A stretch of DNA of 64,000 nucleotides from Marinomonas hwangdonensis (lineage in GTDB: Bacteria; Pseudomonadota; Gammaproteobacteria; Pseudomonadales; Marinomonadaceae): the NCBI RefSeq assembly GCF_003721245.1, contig NZ_RIZG01000011.1:16290-80289 (forward strand), in the 5' to 3' direction. Position 1 is the first letter of the stretch, and each line of letters begins with the position of its first letter. Under the pieces are notes generated by a model. The model did not search any database. It had not been told where the DNA came from and saw only the letters and a program-made list of their open reading frames with translations. Both the position numbers and the translations under genes were made by a program. Of the stretch, positions 1 through 8,766 are shown piece by piece.

Positions 1-1
1 A

Positions 2-265
2 GAGGCGGTTAACTATGCGGATCCTAATGATCGCGCGAGCCAAGAAGAAGAGTTTAGCCTAGAGCTTCGTGCACGAGATCGTGAACGTAAACTGGTTAAA
101 AAAATCTCTCAAACCATCGAACTCATCGACAATGACGACTATGGTTATTGCGAAGAATGCGGCATTGAGATCGGCATTCGTCGATTAGAAGCCCGTCCGA
201 CCGCTACTATGTGCATTGATTGTAAGACGTTGGCTGAAATCAAAGAGAGACAAGTAGGCAAGTAG
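2..265 (+). CDS. dksA: DksA, RNA polymerase-binding transcription factor (3' part only)
   Basis: Only the C-terminal 87 residues lie in the window; the gene begins upstream. The visible part has the DksA/TraR zinc finger, with a YCEECG pair about 50 residues in and an MCIDCK pair about 23 residues later, followed by a short charged tail ending in VGK. DksA binds in the secondary channel of RNA polymerase and works with ppGpp to adjust rRNA and amino-acid promoters. The next gene, gluQ, starts 10 bases after the stop; dksA-gluQ is a conserved pair in gammaproteobacteria, so cotranscription is likely. Identity is firm from the zinc finger and context; the coiled coil and its acidic tip cannot be checked here. 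Confidence 0.93.
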   Translation, partial: EAVNYADPNDRASQEEEFSLELRARDRERKLVKKISQTIELIDNDDYGYCEECGIEIGIRRLEARPTATMCIDCKTLAEIKERQVGK

Positions 266-275
266 GCGATTAATT

Positions 276-1151
276 GTGTCTCATGCCTATCGAGGACGTT
301 TTGCACCTTCTCCCACAGGCCCACTCCATTTTGGCTCGCTAGTCAGCGCATTAGCGAGCTATTTGGATGCAAGAAAGCACCATGGTAGCTGGATCATTCG
401 CATCGAAGATGTGGATGGTAGTCGCTGTCAACCCGCGTTTACTGAACAAATCCTCAACACTCTTAACAGCTACCAACTCTTTTCTGACGAAGAGATCCTC
501 ATTCAAAGCCAGCGCAGTGATACTTACGAACACTATTTAATTCAACTAAAACGGCAGCAAATGGTTTTTCCATGCAACTGCACACGACAGTCTCTCACTC
601 AATACGACGGCGTTCACCCACATGTGTGCGACAGCACGACAACACAGCCCCATTCATGGCGCTTAAAACCCAGCTCAACCCTCTACCAATGCCAAGATCG
701 CATTCAGGATAGACTGGTTTTCACCGACGATCTGAAAAACAGCCCGGCACTAAAAAGAAAAGACGGCTTTTTCTCTTACCAACTGGCTGTTGTTATTGAT
801 GATCACCTACAAAACATCACTCATCTTGTGAGAGGCGCCGACTTAATTGAAACCACAGCCCAGCAGCTGTATCTCTATGATTTGTTTTCATGGACACCGC
901 CTAGTGTGTGTCACATCCCCCTTATTACCAATCATGCTGGGGATAAAATCAGCAAACAAAATCACGCCAAGCCTATTTCGAACGGTCATCTACCGACACT
1001 GTTACGAGCACTTCATTACTTAACAATTGATTTAACATCACCAACAAGCATTCCAGAAGCCTTAACGCAGGCCATCGACGCCTGGCATCCGGACAAACTC
1101 AAAAATATCAAACACCTCCCCCTCGAAGCAGCCGACCGGCACTTTATTTAA
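276..1151 (+). CDS. gluQ: Glutamyl-Q tRNA(Asp) synthetase
   Basis: 291 residues with a GTG start 10 bases after dksA. It resembles the catalytic half of glutamyl-tRNA synthetase without an anticodon-binding domain, the usual GluQRS design. The N-terminus has RFAPSPTG and the HIGH-equivalent HFGS at residues 18-21; a Cys-x-Cys pair near residue 100 with a later Tyr and Cys fits the GluQRS zinc site; KISKQ near residue 230 is the KMSKS equivalent. The enzyme activates glutamate and attaches it to the queuosine base at position 34 of tRNA(Asp). No anticodon-binding domain is present, so it should not charge tRNA(Glu). Length and motifs are normal. Confidence 0.95.
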   Translation: MSHAYRGRFAPSPTGPLHFGSLVSALASYLDARKHHGSWIIRIEDVDGSRCQPAFTEQILNTLNSYQLFSDEEILIQSQRSDTYEHYLIQLKRQQMVFPCNCTRQSLTQYDGVHPHVCDSTTTQPHSWRLKPSSTLYQCQDRIQDRLVFTDDLKNSPALKRKDGFFSYQLAVVIDDHLQNITHLVRGADLIETTAQQLYLYDLFSWTPPSVCHIPLITNHAGDKISKQNHAKPISNGHLPTLLRALHYLTIDLTSPTSIPEALTQAIDAWHPDKLKNIKHLPLEAADRHFI

Positions 1152-1227
1152 ACCGCCACATTATTTGGCCCATCACTCTATTCGAACCATCCCATCCCAA
1201 CCGCCTCGACCAACACGATCCTGTGTG

Positions 1228-1249
1228 TATAATCGTTACATACGTTACA
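1228..1249 (+). promoter_or_regulatory. Candidate promoter -10 box and GTTACA repeats before the CbrB-like gene
   Basis: A TATAAT hexamer lies at 1228-1233, with a weak CTCGAC about 17 bases upstream. Two direct GTTACA repeats follow at 1235-1240 and 1244-1249, just before the Shine-Dalgarno AAGGGG. They resemble half-sites found after the gene near 2655-2682, so autoregulation is possible. This is inference from motif similarity only. Confidence 0.3.
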
Positions 1250-1263
1250 AGGGGTGACACTTC

Positions 1264-2658
1264 ATGCACAGTATTATGATCATTTGTCCAGACCATTCTT
1301 TGCTAAAAGCCGCTGAAAAATGGCTTTCTCGATACGGCTTTCAAGTCAACACTAGCCACACCTTAGAACAAGCCAACCATTACTATGAACTGAGCGAATT
1401 TCATTTACTGCTCGTTGATCAGGCAAGCCTGTCACAACAAGAAAACAGTCAATCGCAGCTCCCAGAAACACCCAAGCACATTATCCTGGATGCCAGACCC
1501 AGCTTAACCACCGGCGTTAACGCCATGGCGCAGGGTGCCATTTACTACCTCCCCTTGCCCACCGACTCTGAAACACTGTTAAAACACGTCGTCAACGCCA
1601 TTGACCAGAGTGATCAAACAAGCAACTTCGTAGACAACACACCTAAAAACACACCAACACCGCCCACTCAAGAAGGCACAATAGAACTTGGCACCCCCGG
1701 CAGTGGCATTATCGGCCAATCACCATTAATGCAAGACTTGTTTAGCGACATGCGTAAAATTGCTGGCACCGATGTGACCGTGCTGATTCGCGGTGAATCC
1801 GGCACAGGTAAAGAACTGGTCGCCAAAGCATTGCACAACCTCAGCCAGCGCCATGCTCATCCGATAGTGAGCGTTAACTGTGCCGCCATCCCAGAAAACC
1901 TGATCGAATCGGAACTCTTCGGCCATGAAAAAGGCGCCTTTACCGGTGCCAACACCTCTCACGACGGCTTAATTTACGCCGCAGACAAAGGCACCTTGTT
2001 TCTAGACGAGATAGGCGAGCTACCGCTTGAAGCACAAGCTAGGCTACTGCGTGTACTTCAAGAAGGTGAAATTCGTAAAGTAGGGTCAACTCACTCAACC
2101 AAGGTCAATATCCGCTTAATTACCGCCACGCACAGACACCTTGTCGACATGATTAGAAAGGGATTGTTCCGGGAAGATCTCTATTACCGCCTTTATGTGA
2201 TGGAACTGCTCCTGCCCCCTCTCAGGGACAGAGGCGATGACTTGTCTGTATTGGCTGAGGTTTTACTCAAAAAAGCCTGCCAAAAACACCACAAAGCGCC
2301 CTACCATTACTCCAAAGCCTTTGATAAGGCGATCCGTGGCCATCATTGGCCGGGGAACGTAAGGGAATTGGAAAACGCCATCGAAAGAGCCGTTATTCTA
2401 AGCCCAGCCGAACGAATAGAAGCCGCCAATTTGAAACTGGCTAATCAGCAAGGCGCCACAAATAGAAGCAACCACAGCAACAACACCCAGACCTCTTTTG
2501 CGACGCCACCGACGGGCACAACCCTTGACGATTATTTAAAGTATTTTGTATTGACGCACCAACACACAAAGACAGAAACAGAACTTGCACATTGTTTGGG
2601 CATATCAAGAAAAAGCTTATGGGAAAGGCGACAGAAGCTAGGAATAGCAAAAAAGTAA
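1264..2658 (+). CDS. CbrB-like sigma-54-dependent response regulator
   Basis: 464 residues; ATG preceded by AAGGGG. Residues 1-120 form a receiver-like domain with Asp52 at the expected phosphorylation position, but the acidic pocket shows one Asp (Asp10) where two acids are usual, and the conserved Lys of the KP motif is replaced (YLPLPTD). The AAA+ sigma-54 domain has GESGTGKE (Walker A, near 177), GAFTGA (near 224, the sigma-54 contact loop) and GTLFLDEIGE (Walker B). A Fis-type helix-turn-helix ends the protein. Its place between gluQ and pcnB matches CbrB of Pseudomonas, which switches on the sRNA crcZ. Here no cbrA sensor kinase precedes it. Orthology to CbrB is inferred from position, domains and the downstream RNA locus. 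Confidence 0.85.
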   Translation: MHSIMIICPDHSLLKAAEKWLSRYGFQVNTSHTLEQANHYYELSEFHLLLVDQASLSQQENSQSQLPETPKHIILDARPSLTTGVNAMAQGAIYYLPLPTDSETLLKHVVNAIDQSDQTSNFVDNTPKNTPTPPTQEGTIELGTPGSGIIGQSPLMQDLFSDMRKIAGTDVTVLIRGESGTGKELVAKALHNLSQRHAHPIVSVNCAAIPENLIESELFGHEKGAFTGANTSHDGLIYAADKGTLFLDEIGELPLEAQARLLRVLQEGEIRKVGSTHSTKVNIRLITATHRHLVDMIRKGLFREDLYYRLYVMELLLPPLRDRGDDLSVLAEVLLKKACQKHHKAPYHYSKAFDKAIRGHHWPGNVRELENAIERAVILSPAERIEAANLKLANQQGATNRSNHSNNTQTSFATPPTGTTLDDYLKYFVLTHQHTKTETELAHCLGISRKSLWERRQKLGIAKK

Positions 2659-2682
2659 CAAATAAAAAGTAACACTTGTTAC
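2655..2682 (+). promoter_or_regulatory. Candidate CbrB activator sites upstream of the sRNA promoter
   Basis: GTAACA occurs at 2655-2660, overlapping the stop codon of the CbrB-like gene, and the palindrome GTAACACTTGTTAC lies at 2669-2682. The subsites GTAACA and TGTTAC match the half-sites I recall for CbrB in Pseudomonas. They sit about 90-115 bases upstream of the -24 element, a normal distance for a sigma-54 enhancer. The sites are seen directly; the assignment to CbrB is inference. Confidence 0.6.
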
Positions 2683-2769
2683 CATATTACCCATAATTTT
2701 ATTACAATATTGTAAAAAAAGTGTACAAAAGATAATGAAAACTTAACAAAATCAGCACTTTATTAATTT

Positions 2770-2785
2770 TGGCACAACAAATGCC
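2770..2785 (+). promoter_or_regulatory. Sigma-54 (-24/-12) promoter of the CrcZ-like RNA
   Basis: TGGCACAACAAATGCC has the invariant GG (2771-2772) and GC (2783-2784) separated by exactly 10 bases, and the -24 half is the perfect TGGCAC. Transcription would start near 2796. It lies behind a sigma-54 activator gene and before a non-coding region rich in A-repeat loops, the same arrangement as cbrB-crcZ in Pseudomonas. Confidence 0.82.
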
Positions 2786-2795
2786 TTATATGGGT

Positions 2796-3085
2796 CACAA
2801 CGATAATAATAGATTGACCAAAAATAAAAATAAGTTAATCGTCGTGTGTTAGGTTCTTAAAAATAAAAATAACAAACAAGAACACCGTGACCTCAAAAAA
2901 TAAAAATAAAAACATGAGGTCATGGATGGAAAATCGCTTTGGATAATTGATTTTTTTAGATATGTAAGCCTTCGGGCGATGAAAACAATGCAATAATAAA
3001 AATAAAACCTGAGTAGAACCGCAAAAGCGGCACCCACTTTGTTTTCGGGACTAGTATCTTCATGTATCCAAAGCGATTATTTTAT
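2796..3085 (+). ncRNA. Candidate CrcZ-like Hfq/Crc-sequestering small RNA
   Basis: About 290 non-coding bases between the CbrB-like gene and pcnB, behind a sigma-54 promoter. Four A-rich motifs of the AAnAAnAA type are visible at 2820-2833, 2859-2875, 2895-2912 and 2992-3007, with the common form AAAAATAAAAATAA. The first three are presented in hairpin loops: GATTGAC/GTTAATC (2812-2818 with 2834-2840), GTTCTT/AAGAAC (2853-2858 with 2878-2883) and TGACCTC/GAGGTCA (2888-2894 with 2916-2922). A cUUCGg tetraloop hairpin is at 2968-2977 and a CCGC/GCGG hairpin near 3019-3030. AATCGCTTTGGAT (2932-2944) pairs perfectly with 3066-3078, closing the 3' half; a T-rich stretch follows. CrcZ of Pseudomonas binds Hfq-Crc through such motifs and relieves catabolite repression. 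The 3' end is an estimate. Confidence 0.72.
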
Positions 3086-3132
3086 TTACTCCACAGTAAA
3101 TTCGCAATCGCTTTCACCTACCCTGCTCTAAC

Positions 3133-3160
3133 TTACCAAATTCTCAAAACAGACTATAAT
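3133..3160 (+). promoter_or_regulatory. Candidate sigma-70 promoter of pcnB
   Basis: TTACCA at 3133-3138 and a consensus TATAAT at 3155-3160 are separated by 16 bases. They lie downstream of the CrcZ-like RNA and 66 bases before the pcnB start, so pcnB and the genes after it could be transcribed independently of the sigma-54 unit. Confidence 0.4.
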
Positions 3161-3225
3161 TCGTGTAACTTTAAATCCATCACGTGTAGAATGTCCTTTT
3201 CGTTAACTTTAAAATTTGTTGTCTA

Positions 3226-4689
3226 ATGCTTACAGGATTAAAATCTCTGGTACGTAAAGCTACCTCTCTGCTTGCCTCTTCGAAGGTACAGACTTACCCT
3301 ATTATCATCCCTCGCAGCGATCACAGCTTATCTCGAACCAATTTAAGCGCCAACGCCGTGAAAGTACTGTATCGCCTTAACAAAGCCGGCTATGACGCTT
3401 TTTTAGTGGGTGGGTGTGTTCGAGACCATTTGATCGGCATCGAACCTAAAGACTTTGATGTGGTAACTAATGCCACGCCAGAAGAAGTCCACAGTATTTT
3501 CTCTAACTCGCGCCTGATTGGACGACGTTTTAAATTGGTTCACGTGACATTTGGCCGTGAAATGATTGAAGTGTCGACGTTTAGAGCTGGCTCCGCCCAA
3601 AGTGAAGACGATGACGAAACACCGAATTCTTCACTAAAAGGCAAAGACTCAGCTCGTTCCACCCATGGTATTGTTTTGCGCGATAACGTCTACGGCAACA
3701 TTGAAGAAGACGCTGAACGACGCGATTTCACGTTTAACGCCCTTTACTACAATGTCAAAGATTTCAGTATCCATGACTATTGCGGTGGCTTAAAAGACAT
3801 AGAGAAAAAACAAATTCGCATTATTGGCGATGCCCGTCAGCGCTACCAAGAAGATCCTGTGCGCATGTTGCGCGCGATTCGTTTTGCAGGAAAACTCGGC
3901 TTTGAAATAGAAGCCGCAACCGCCGCTCCTATAAAAGAAATGGCGCACTTGCTGGATCACATACCACCTGCACGTCTTTTTGAAGAAGTTCTCAAATTAC
4001 TGGGCAGTGGCAATGGCATAAAAACCTTCGAACTGCTGCGACAATACGGCTTATTTCGTTACCTATTTCCCGATACTGACGCCTTGTTACAAAGCGGTTG
4101 GAAAAGAGACGACATTGATCCAGAAGCCTTTATTTTACAGGGCTTAAGAAATACCGACGATCGCATCCAAAGTGGCAAAACCACCGCACCCTATTTTTTG
4201 TATGCGGTTCTTTTATGGCCTAGCGTGGCATTACGCCATGAAGAATTCCAAGCGCAAGGCATGCCAGCCACACCGGCATTGCATCAAGCGGCCAATATGG
4301 TGTTAGACAATCAAGTCGCATCGACCGCCATTCCGCGTCGCTTCTCAACTCCGATGCGCGAAATCTGGGACATGCAGTATCGTTTGCCAAAACGTTATGG
4401 CAAACGTGCCTTTTTATTGTTGGAACATCCACGTTTTCGAGCAGGATTTGACTTCCTGTTGATCCGCGAGCTAAGCGGCACAGAGCTAGACGGACTAGGC
4501 GCATGGTGGGAAGAGTTCCAGCATGCCACAGAAAGCCAGCAACGTGAGTTGATTAAAAGCATAGACGCTCGCGCTAGCGATAAAGAAGGCCCCAAAAAAC
4601 GTCGCCCACGTCGTCGTAAAAAGAGCAACAGCCACAACAGAGACACCAACGACAACTCTGGCAAAACACGAGAAAACTTTGACGAATAA
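3226..4689 (+). CDS. pcnB: Poly(A) polymerase I
   Basis: 487 residues, class II nucleotidyltransferase of the PcnB/CCA-adding superfamily. The core has VGGCVRDHLIG and KDFDVVTNATPEE (residues about 60-85), which supply the metal-binding DxD pair. RRDFTFNALYY follows near residue 165, and EDPVRMLRAIRFAGKLGF near 210 matches the PcnB version of the core rather than CCA transferase. The last 40 residues are rich in Lys and Arg (RRPRRRKKS), the RNA-binding tail typical of PcnB. The enzyme adds 3' poly(A) to RNA and so promotes decay. No clear Shine-Dalgarno precedes the ATG, so translation may be modest. folK follows after 11 bases. Confidence 0.95.
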   Translation: MLTGLKSLVRKATSLLASSKVQTYPIIIPRSDHSLSRTNLSANAVKVLYRLNKAGYDAFLVGGCVRDHLIGIEPKDFDVVTNATPEEVHSIFSNSRLIGRRFKLVHVTFGREMIEVSTFRAGSAQSEDDDETPNSSLKGKDSARSTHGIVLRDNVYGNIEEDAERRDFTFNALYYNVKDFSIHDYCGGLKDIEKKQIRIIGDARQRYQEDPVRMLRAIRFAGKLGFEIEAATAAPIKEMAHLLDHIPPARLFEEVLKLLGSGNGIKTFELLRQYGLFRYLFPDTDALLQSGWKRDDIDPEAFILQGLRNTDDRIQSGKTTAPYFLYAVLLWPSVALRHEEFQAQGMPATPALHQAANMVLDNQVASTAIPRRFSTPMREIWDMQYRLPKRYGKRAFLLLEHPRFRAGFDFLLIRELSGTELDGLGAWWEEFQHATESQQRELIKSIDARASDKEGPKKRRPRRRKKSNSHNRDTNDNSGKTRENFDE

Positions 4690-4700
4690 GAGGATGCCTC

Positions 4701-5186
4701 TTGATACACGCTTATATCGGCCTCGGCAGTAATCTTGACACCCCAATGGCGCAACTGGATCGCGCCATTGACACCTTACAGAAACACGACGACGTAAAAA
4801 ATCTTCGTGTTTCTTCTATTTATGGCAGCAAGCCCGTTGGCCCTCAAGATCAGCCAGATTATGTCAACGCCGTCGCTTCATTCCAAACCGATCTCCCCCC
4901 CCTTGCACTGCTCGACTTGCTGCAAAGCATTGAACAGGCACAACGTCGAGTTAGAGAACGTCATTGGGGGCCGCGCACCTTGGATTTAGATCTGCTATTG
5001 TACGGTCAAGAGACGATTCAACTTCCTCGGTTAACCGTGCCGCATCCTTATATGCTTGAAAGAGGGTTTGTTATTAAACCGCTGAGCGACCTAGCGCCCG
5101 ATACTCTTTTAAACAATGGCAATACAGTGATTGAGCAATTACAGCAACTTGATACCAGCGATCTGGTCATTATCAAAGAAGAATAA
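4701..5186 (+). CDS. folK: 6-hydroxymethyl-7,8-dihydropterin pyrophosphokinase (HPPK)
   Basis: 161 residues. The start is TTG at 4701, placed 8 bases after AAGAGG; the nearby ATG at 4694 is out of frame. Motifs: YIGLGSN at the N-terminus, RVRERHWGPRTLDLDLLLYG (the HPPK signature with the two metal-binding Asp residues) near 90-110, and LTVPHPYMLERGFVIKPL after it. HPPK transfers pyrophosphate from ATP to hydroxymethyl-dihydropterin in folate synthesis. It sits between pcnB and panB as in Pseudomonas, with only 3 bases to panB, so translational coupling is likely. Confidence 0.96.
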   Translation: MIHAYIGLGSNLDTPMAQLDRAIDTLQKHDDVKNLRVSSIYGSKPVGPQDQPDYVNAVASFQTDLPPLALLDLLQSIEQAQRRVRERHWGPRTLDLDLLLYGQETIQLPRLTVPHPYMLERGFVIKPLSDLAPDTLLNNGNTVIEQLQQLDTSDLVIIKEE

Positions 5187-5189
5187 ATT

Positions 5190-6017
5190 ATGTATTCAGA
5201 TAACTCTCAGCGAACACTTACCAAGCCAGTTACTTTATCCACGCTCAAAAAAATGAAGGCCGATAAAGAGAAAATTACCTGCTTAACCAGCTATGACGCA
5301 TCCTTTACCAATGTCATGAACGTAGCCGGTGTGGAAACCATTTTGGTGGGTGACTCTTTGGGTATGGTCATACAAGGCCAAGACAGCACACTTCCCGTGA
5401 CCATCAAAGACATGTGCTATCATACCGCCGCCGTAAAGCGTGGTAACACCAATGCGTTTATTCTCTCAGACATGTCGTTCATGAGTTACAGCAAACCGGA
5501 ACAAGCACTCGATAACGCCGCAAAACTGATGCAAGCGGGTGCCAATATGGTCAAATTAGAAGGCGGTAGCTGGCTCGCCGACACGGTAAAGCTGCTTAGC
5601 CAACGAGGCATTCCCGTTTGCGCGCATTTAGGCCTAACCCCCCAGTCCGTGCATAAATTTGGCGGTTATAAAGTACAGGGTAAAAGCCAAGACGCCGCCG
5701 ATTTACTCCTGCAAGAGTCGCTAGACCTTGTGGCCGCAGGGGCGGATATTCTCCTCTATGAATGCATCCCAACAGAACTGGGCAAGACGCTCACCGAAGC
5801 GGTTCCCGTTCCTACGATTGGCATTGGGGCCGGTCATCACACGGATGGTCAAGTCTTAGTAATGCACGACATGCTTGGCATTAATCTAGGCCATACACCA
5901 AAATTTGTGAAAAACTTCTTAACCGATGGTCGCAATGTGACCGAAGCCTTTGCCGCGTATGTAAAAGACGTCAAAGACCAAACTTTCCCAGGACCTGAGC
6001 ACGGATTCAAATCATGA
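5190..6017 (+). CDS. panB: 3-methyl-2-oxobutanoate hydroxymethyltransferase
   Basis: 275 residues, normal for PanB. TSYDASFTNVMNVAGVE and VGDSLGMVIQG near residues 30-60 carry the first Mg-binding Asp, and AHLGLTPQSVHKFGGYKVQG near 145-165 is the family signature. The enzyme moves a hydroxymethyl group from methylene-tetrahydrofolate to 2-oxoisovalerate, giving ketopantoate, the first committed step to pantothenate. Its stop overlaps the panC start (ATGA), so the two are translationally coupled. folK just upstream links folate supply to this folate-using step. Confidence 0.97.
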   Translation: MYSDNSQRTLTKPVTLSTLKKMKADKEKITCLTSYDASFTNVMNVAGVETILVGDSLGMVIQGQDSTLPVTIKDMCYHTAAVKRGNTNAFILSDMSFMSYSKPEQALDNAAKLMQAGANMVKLEGGSWLADTVKLLSQRGIPVCAHLGLTPQSVHKFGGYKVQGKSQDAADLLLQESLDLVAAGADILLYECIPTELGKTLTEAVPVPTIGIGAGHHTDGQVLVMHDMLGINLGHTPKFVKNFLTDGRNVTEAFAAYVKDVKDQTFPGPEHGFKS

Positions 6018-6880
6018 AAACATTCCACACCGTTGCTGAGCTTCGTACGGCATTAAAAATAGAACGTCTACAAGACAAAAGCATTGCCTTTGTGCCTACC
6101 ATGGGCAACTTGCACGACGGTCATATGTCATTGATCCGACGCGCCGCCGAAGAAGGCGATGTGGTCGTCTCTTCCATCTTCGTCAACCCCATGCAATTCT
6201 CCGCCAACGAAGATTTAGAGCGTTACCCTAAAACCCTCGAAGAAGACAAAAAAGTACTTGAGGCAAATGGTTGTCACTTTCTCTTCGCGCCAGATGCCCT
6301 AGAAATGTACCCGGATGGCAAACGTAGCCAAACACAGATCGAAGTCATGGGTTTATCTGACATTCTATGCGGTGCATCACGTCCGGGTCATTTTGTGGGT
6401 GTCGCAACCGTGGTGACAAAATTGTTTAACATTGTTCAGCCAGACTGTGCCATATTCGGCAACAAAGACTTTCAGCAACTAAAAGTCATTGAAGACATGG
6501 TACGCGATCTAAGCTCTAATATACGTATCATTGGCATAGATACAGCGCGCAACGAAGACGGCCTTGCCATGAGTTCGCGCAATGGTTATCTAACTGAAGA
6601 AGAAAGACGCATCGCACCGACGATGTATCAAACCCTGCTATGGGCGAAAGAGGCGCTTCTAGCAAACCGTGCGAGTCACGAGGACATTCGCGAACAAGCT
6701 CAGCAGAAGCTTGAAGCGGCTGGTTTCCGTCGTGATTATTTTGAAATTCGCGCACAAGACAATTTACAAACACCGTCAGAGGAAGAGAAAAGCCTGGTCA
6801 TTTTGGCTGCGGCACACCTAGGCAGCGCACGCTTAATCGATAACTTGCGCGTAGAACTAGATTCACTTTCAACACACTAG
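6014..6880 (+). CDS. panC: Pantothenate synthetase
   Basis: 288 residues; the start overlaps the panB stop by 4 bases. [16 protein letters not shown] near residues 26-41 contains the HIGH-type ATP-binding motif, followed by [16 protein letters not shown] near 150 and AMSSRNGYL near 190 form the rest of the adenylate-forming site. It joins pantoate and beta-alanine with ATP through a pantoyl-adenylate. panD is not in this window. Confidence 0.97.
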   Translation: MKTFHTVAELRTALKIERLQDKSIAFVPTMGNLHDGHMSLIRRAAEEGDVVVSSIFVNPMQFSANEDLERYPKTLEEDKKVLEANGCHFLFAPDALEMYPDGKRSQTQIEVMGLSDILCGASRPGHFVGVATVVTKLFNIVQPDCAIFGNKDFQQLKVIEDMVRDLSSNIRIIGIDTARNEDGLAMSSRNGYLTEEERRIAPTMYQTLLWAKEALLANRASHEDIREQAQQKLEAAGFRRDYFEIRAQDNLQTPSEEEKSLVILAAAHLGSARLIDNLRVELDSLSTH

Positions 6881-6890
6881 GGAGATTGTA

Positions 6891-8537
6891 ATGGGCTCAC
6901 CCACAGAATTGACTGCTTGGAAGGCATTAACAGCACACCAACAAGAAATGGCGTCTGTCGACATGAAATCCTTGTTCGCAGCAGACCCACAACGCGCGGA
7001 AAAATACACTGCGCAAGCGGCAGGCTGGACATTGGATTACGCAAAAAACCGCGCCAATGAAAAAACCCTGTCGTTACTGACGGATCTAGCAAAAGAGGCG
7101 GGATTAGAAAGCGCCATTAAAGGTATGTTCAGCGGCGCGCATATTAACAACACCGAAGATCGCTCTGTCTTACACATCGCTCTACGTGCTAGCCAAGCGC
7201 AAGAAATACTGCTGGTCGATGGCGTCAACGTCCTCGCCGAAGTCCGCGCGACACTGAAACAAATGGACGCCTTTGTTGCCCAGCTACACAGCGGCGAATG
7301 GAAAGGCTACACAGGCAAACGCATTACCGACGTTATCTCTATCGGAATCGGCGGCTCTTACCTTGGCCCAAAAGTGGTCGCTGAAGCCTTAACACCGTAC
7401 AAAAAAGACAACATCAAGGTTCACTTTGTTGCCAATATTGATGGTTCAGACATCACTGGCAAACTCAAGCAAGTGAACCCTGAAACCACGGTTTTTGTGA
7501 TCTCATCTAAAACCTTCGGCACTTTAGAAACCTTGTCTAACGCTAACGCAGCGCGCGATTGGTTCCTAAGCAACGGCGGCTCACAAGATAACGTCAGCAA
7601 ACACTTTGCAGCAGTCAGCTCCAACGTGAAAAAAGCCGTCGACTTCGGCATGGCAAAAGAAAACATCTTCCCCATGTGGGATTGGGTGGGCGGACGCTAC
7701 TCTCTTTGGTCGGCCATTGGCTTACCTGTTGCCATTGCCGTGGGCATGGACAACTTCTACGCCTTGCTAGACGGCGCTCACCAAATGGACGAGCACTTTC
7801 GCACCGCGCCATTTGAAGAAAACCTGCCGGTCATCATGGGCGCCCTTGGCGTGTGGTATATCAACTTCCACAACGCACAAACTCACGCCTTGATTCCTTA
7901 CGACCACTACCTACGCGCCATGCCAGCTCATATTCAGCAGCTCGACATGGAGAGCAATGGTAAAGCGAATCTATTGAATGGCGATGGCGTAGAAACCGAC
8001 ACAGGCCCCATCATCTGGGGCGGCGCAGGCACCAACGGCCAACACGCTTACCACCAGTTATTACACCAAGGCACACGCCTTGTCCCAGTGGACTTTATCG
8101 CACCTTTGGCGTCTCACAACCCCATTGGCGAACACCACACACAATTGTTTGCTAACTGCCTAAGCCAGTCGCAAGCCTTGATGGTTGGTAAGACTCTTGA
8201 GCAAGCAGAGCAAGAACTTCGTGATGCTGGCGCAACCGCAGAACAGGTCGCCAAGATTGCACCGCACAAAGTGATCAAAGGCAACCGCCCAAGCAACACC
8301 CTACTGACGGATAAAATGACACCAGCGACCGTTGGTGCCTTGATCGCCCTCTACGAGCACCGTACTTTTGTACAAGGCACGATTTGGGGCATCAACTCCT
8401 TCGACCAATGGGGCGTGGAACTGGGCAAAGTATTGGGTACCGACATCTACAACCGCCTAGTCAGCGACAGCGACAACAGCGCACTAGACGCTTCTACTCA
8501 AGCACTGATCAACGCGTTCAAGAAAGCTCAAGCTTAA
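6891..8537 (+). CDS. pgi: Glucose-6-phosphate isomerase
   Basis: 548 residues, full length for bacterial [15 protein letters not shown] near residue 150 and [10 protein letters not shown] near 265 are family signatures; QLDMESNGK supplies the catalytic Glu, [12 protein letters not shown] the catalytic His, and VELGKVLG near 515 the Lys. It interconverts glucose-6-phosphate and fructose-6-phosphate in the cytosol. GGGAG(A)-type Shine-Dalgarno precedes the ATG, 10 bases after panC. A strong terminator follows, making pgi the last gene of the run that begins at dksA. Confidence 0.98.
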   Translation: MGSPTELTAWKALTAHQQEMASVDMKSLFAADPQRAEKYTAQAAGWTLDYAKNRANEKTLSLLTDLAKEAGLESAIKGMFSGAHINNTEDRSVLHIALRASQAQEILLVDGVNVLAEVRATLKQMDAFVAQLHSGEWKGYTGKRITDVISIGIGGSYLGPKVVAEALTPYKKDNIKVHFVANIDGSDITGKLKQVNPETTVFVISSKTFGTLETLSNANAARDWFLSNGGSQDNVSKHFAAVSSNVKKAVDFGMAKENIFPMWDWVGGRYSLWSAIGLPVAIAVGMDNFYALLDGAHQMDEHFRTAPFEENLPVIMGALGVWYINFHNAQTHALIPYDHYLRAMPAHIQQLDMESNGKANLLNGDGVETDTGPIIWGGAGTNGQHAYHQLLHQGTRLVPVDFIAPLASHNPIGEHHTQLFANCLSQSQALMVGKTLEQAEQELRDAGATAEQVAKIAPHKVIKGNRPSNTLLTDKMTPATVGALIALYEHRTFVQGTIWGINSFDQWGVELGKVLGTDIYNRLVSDSDNSALDASTQALINAFKKAQA

Positions 8538-8561
8538 CCGCCAAACTTTCTGACAGCGCCA

Positions 8562-8594
8562 GAAAAAACACCAGCCTCGGCTGGTGTTTTTGTT
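8562..8594 (+). terminator. Rho-independent terminator after pgi
   Basis: ACACCAGC (8568-8575), loop CTCG, GCTGGTGT (8580-8587), then a T-rich run. The stem is perfect and lies 25-50 bases after the pgi stop. Confidence 0.92.
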
Positions 8595-8621
8595 TTGCCC
8601 CTTCCCTATCAGAAGAGCCAA

Positions 8622-8765
8622 TTATTGTAGGTCGCGGCTTCAGCCCGACAACCTCTCCACATGAAGCCATCATCAGCCCGATACAGACTTTTGTACATGA
8701 CACCAAGCCAAGCGGCGTTTCTCTTCGAAACTATCACCTACCTCATCGAAACACCGCTTGGCTTT
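8622..8765. repeat. Dispersed hairpin repeat, copy 1
   Basis: Begins with ATTATTGTAGGTCGCGGCTT (a REP-like module whose 3' half reads CAGCCCGAC) and ends with a long imperfect inverted repeat: AAGCCAAGCGGCGTTTC from 8705 pairs with GAAACACCGCTTGGCTT ending at 8765. The apex carries a CGAAACT...CCTCATCG segment shared with the copies at 9070 and 23625. Non-coding; it directly abuts the 3' end of the yefM-like gene. Confidence 0.8.
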
Positions 8766-8766
8766 C

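Noticed and set aside
2849..3037. 62-codon minus-strand ORF in the CrcZ-like region
   Set aside because: Its codons are mainly the complement of the A-rich loops (Phe/Leu/Tyr runs) and no start signal is seen; the region is better explained as RNA.
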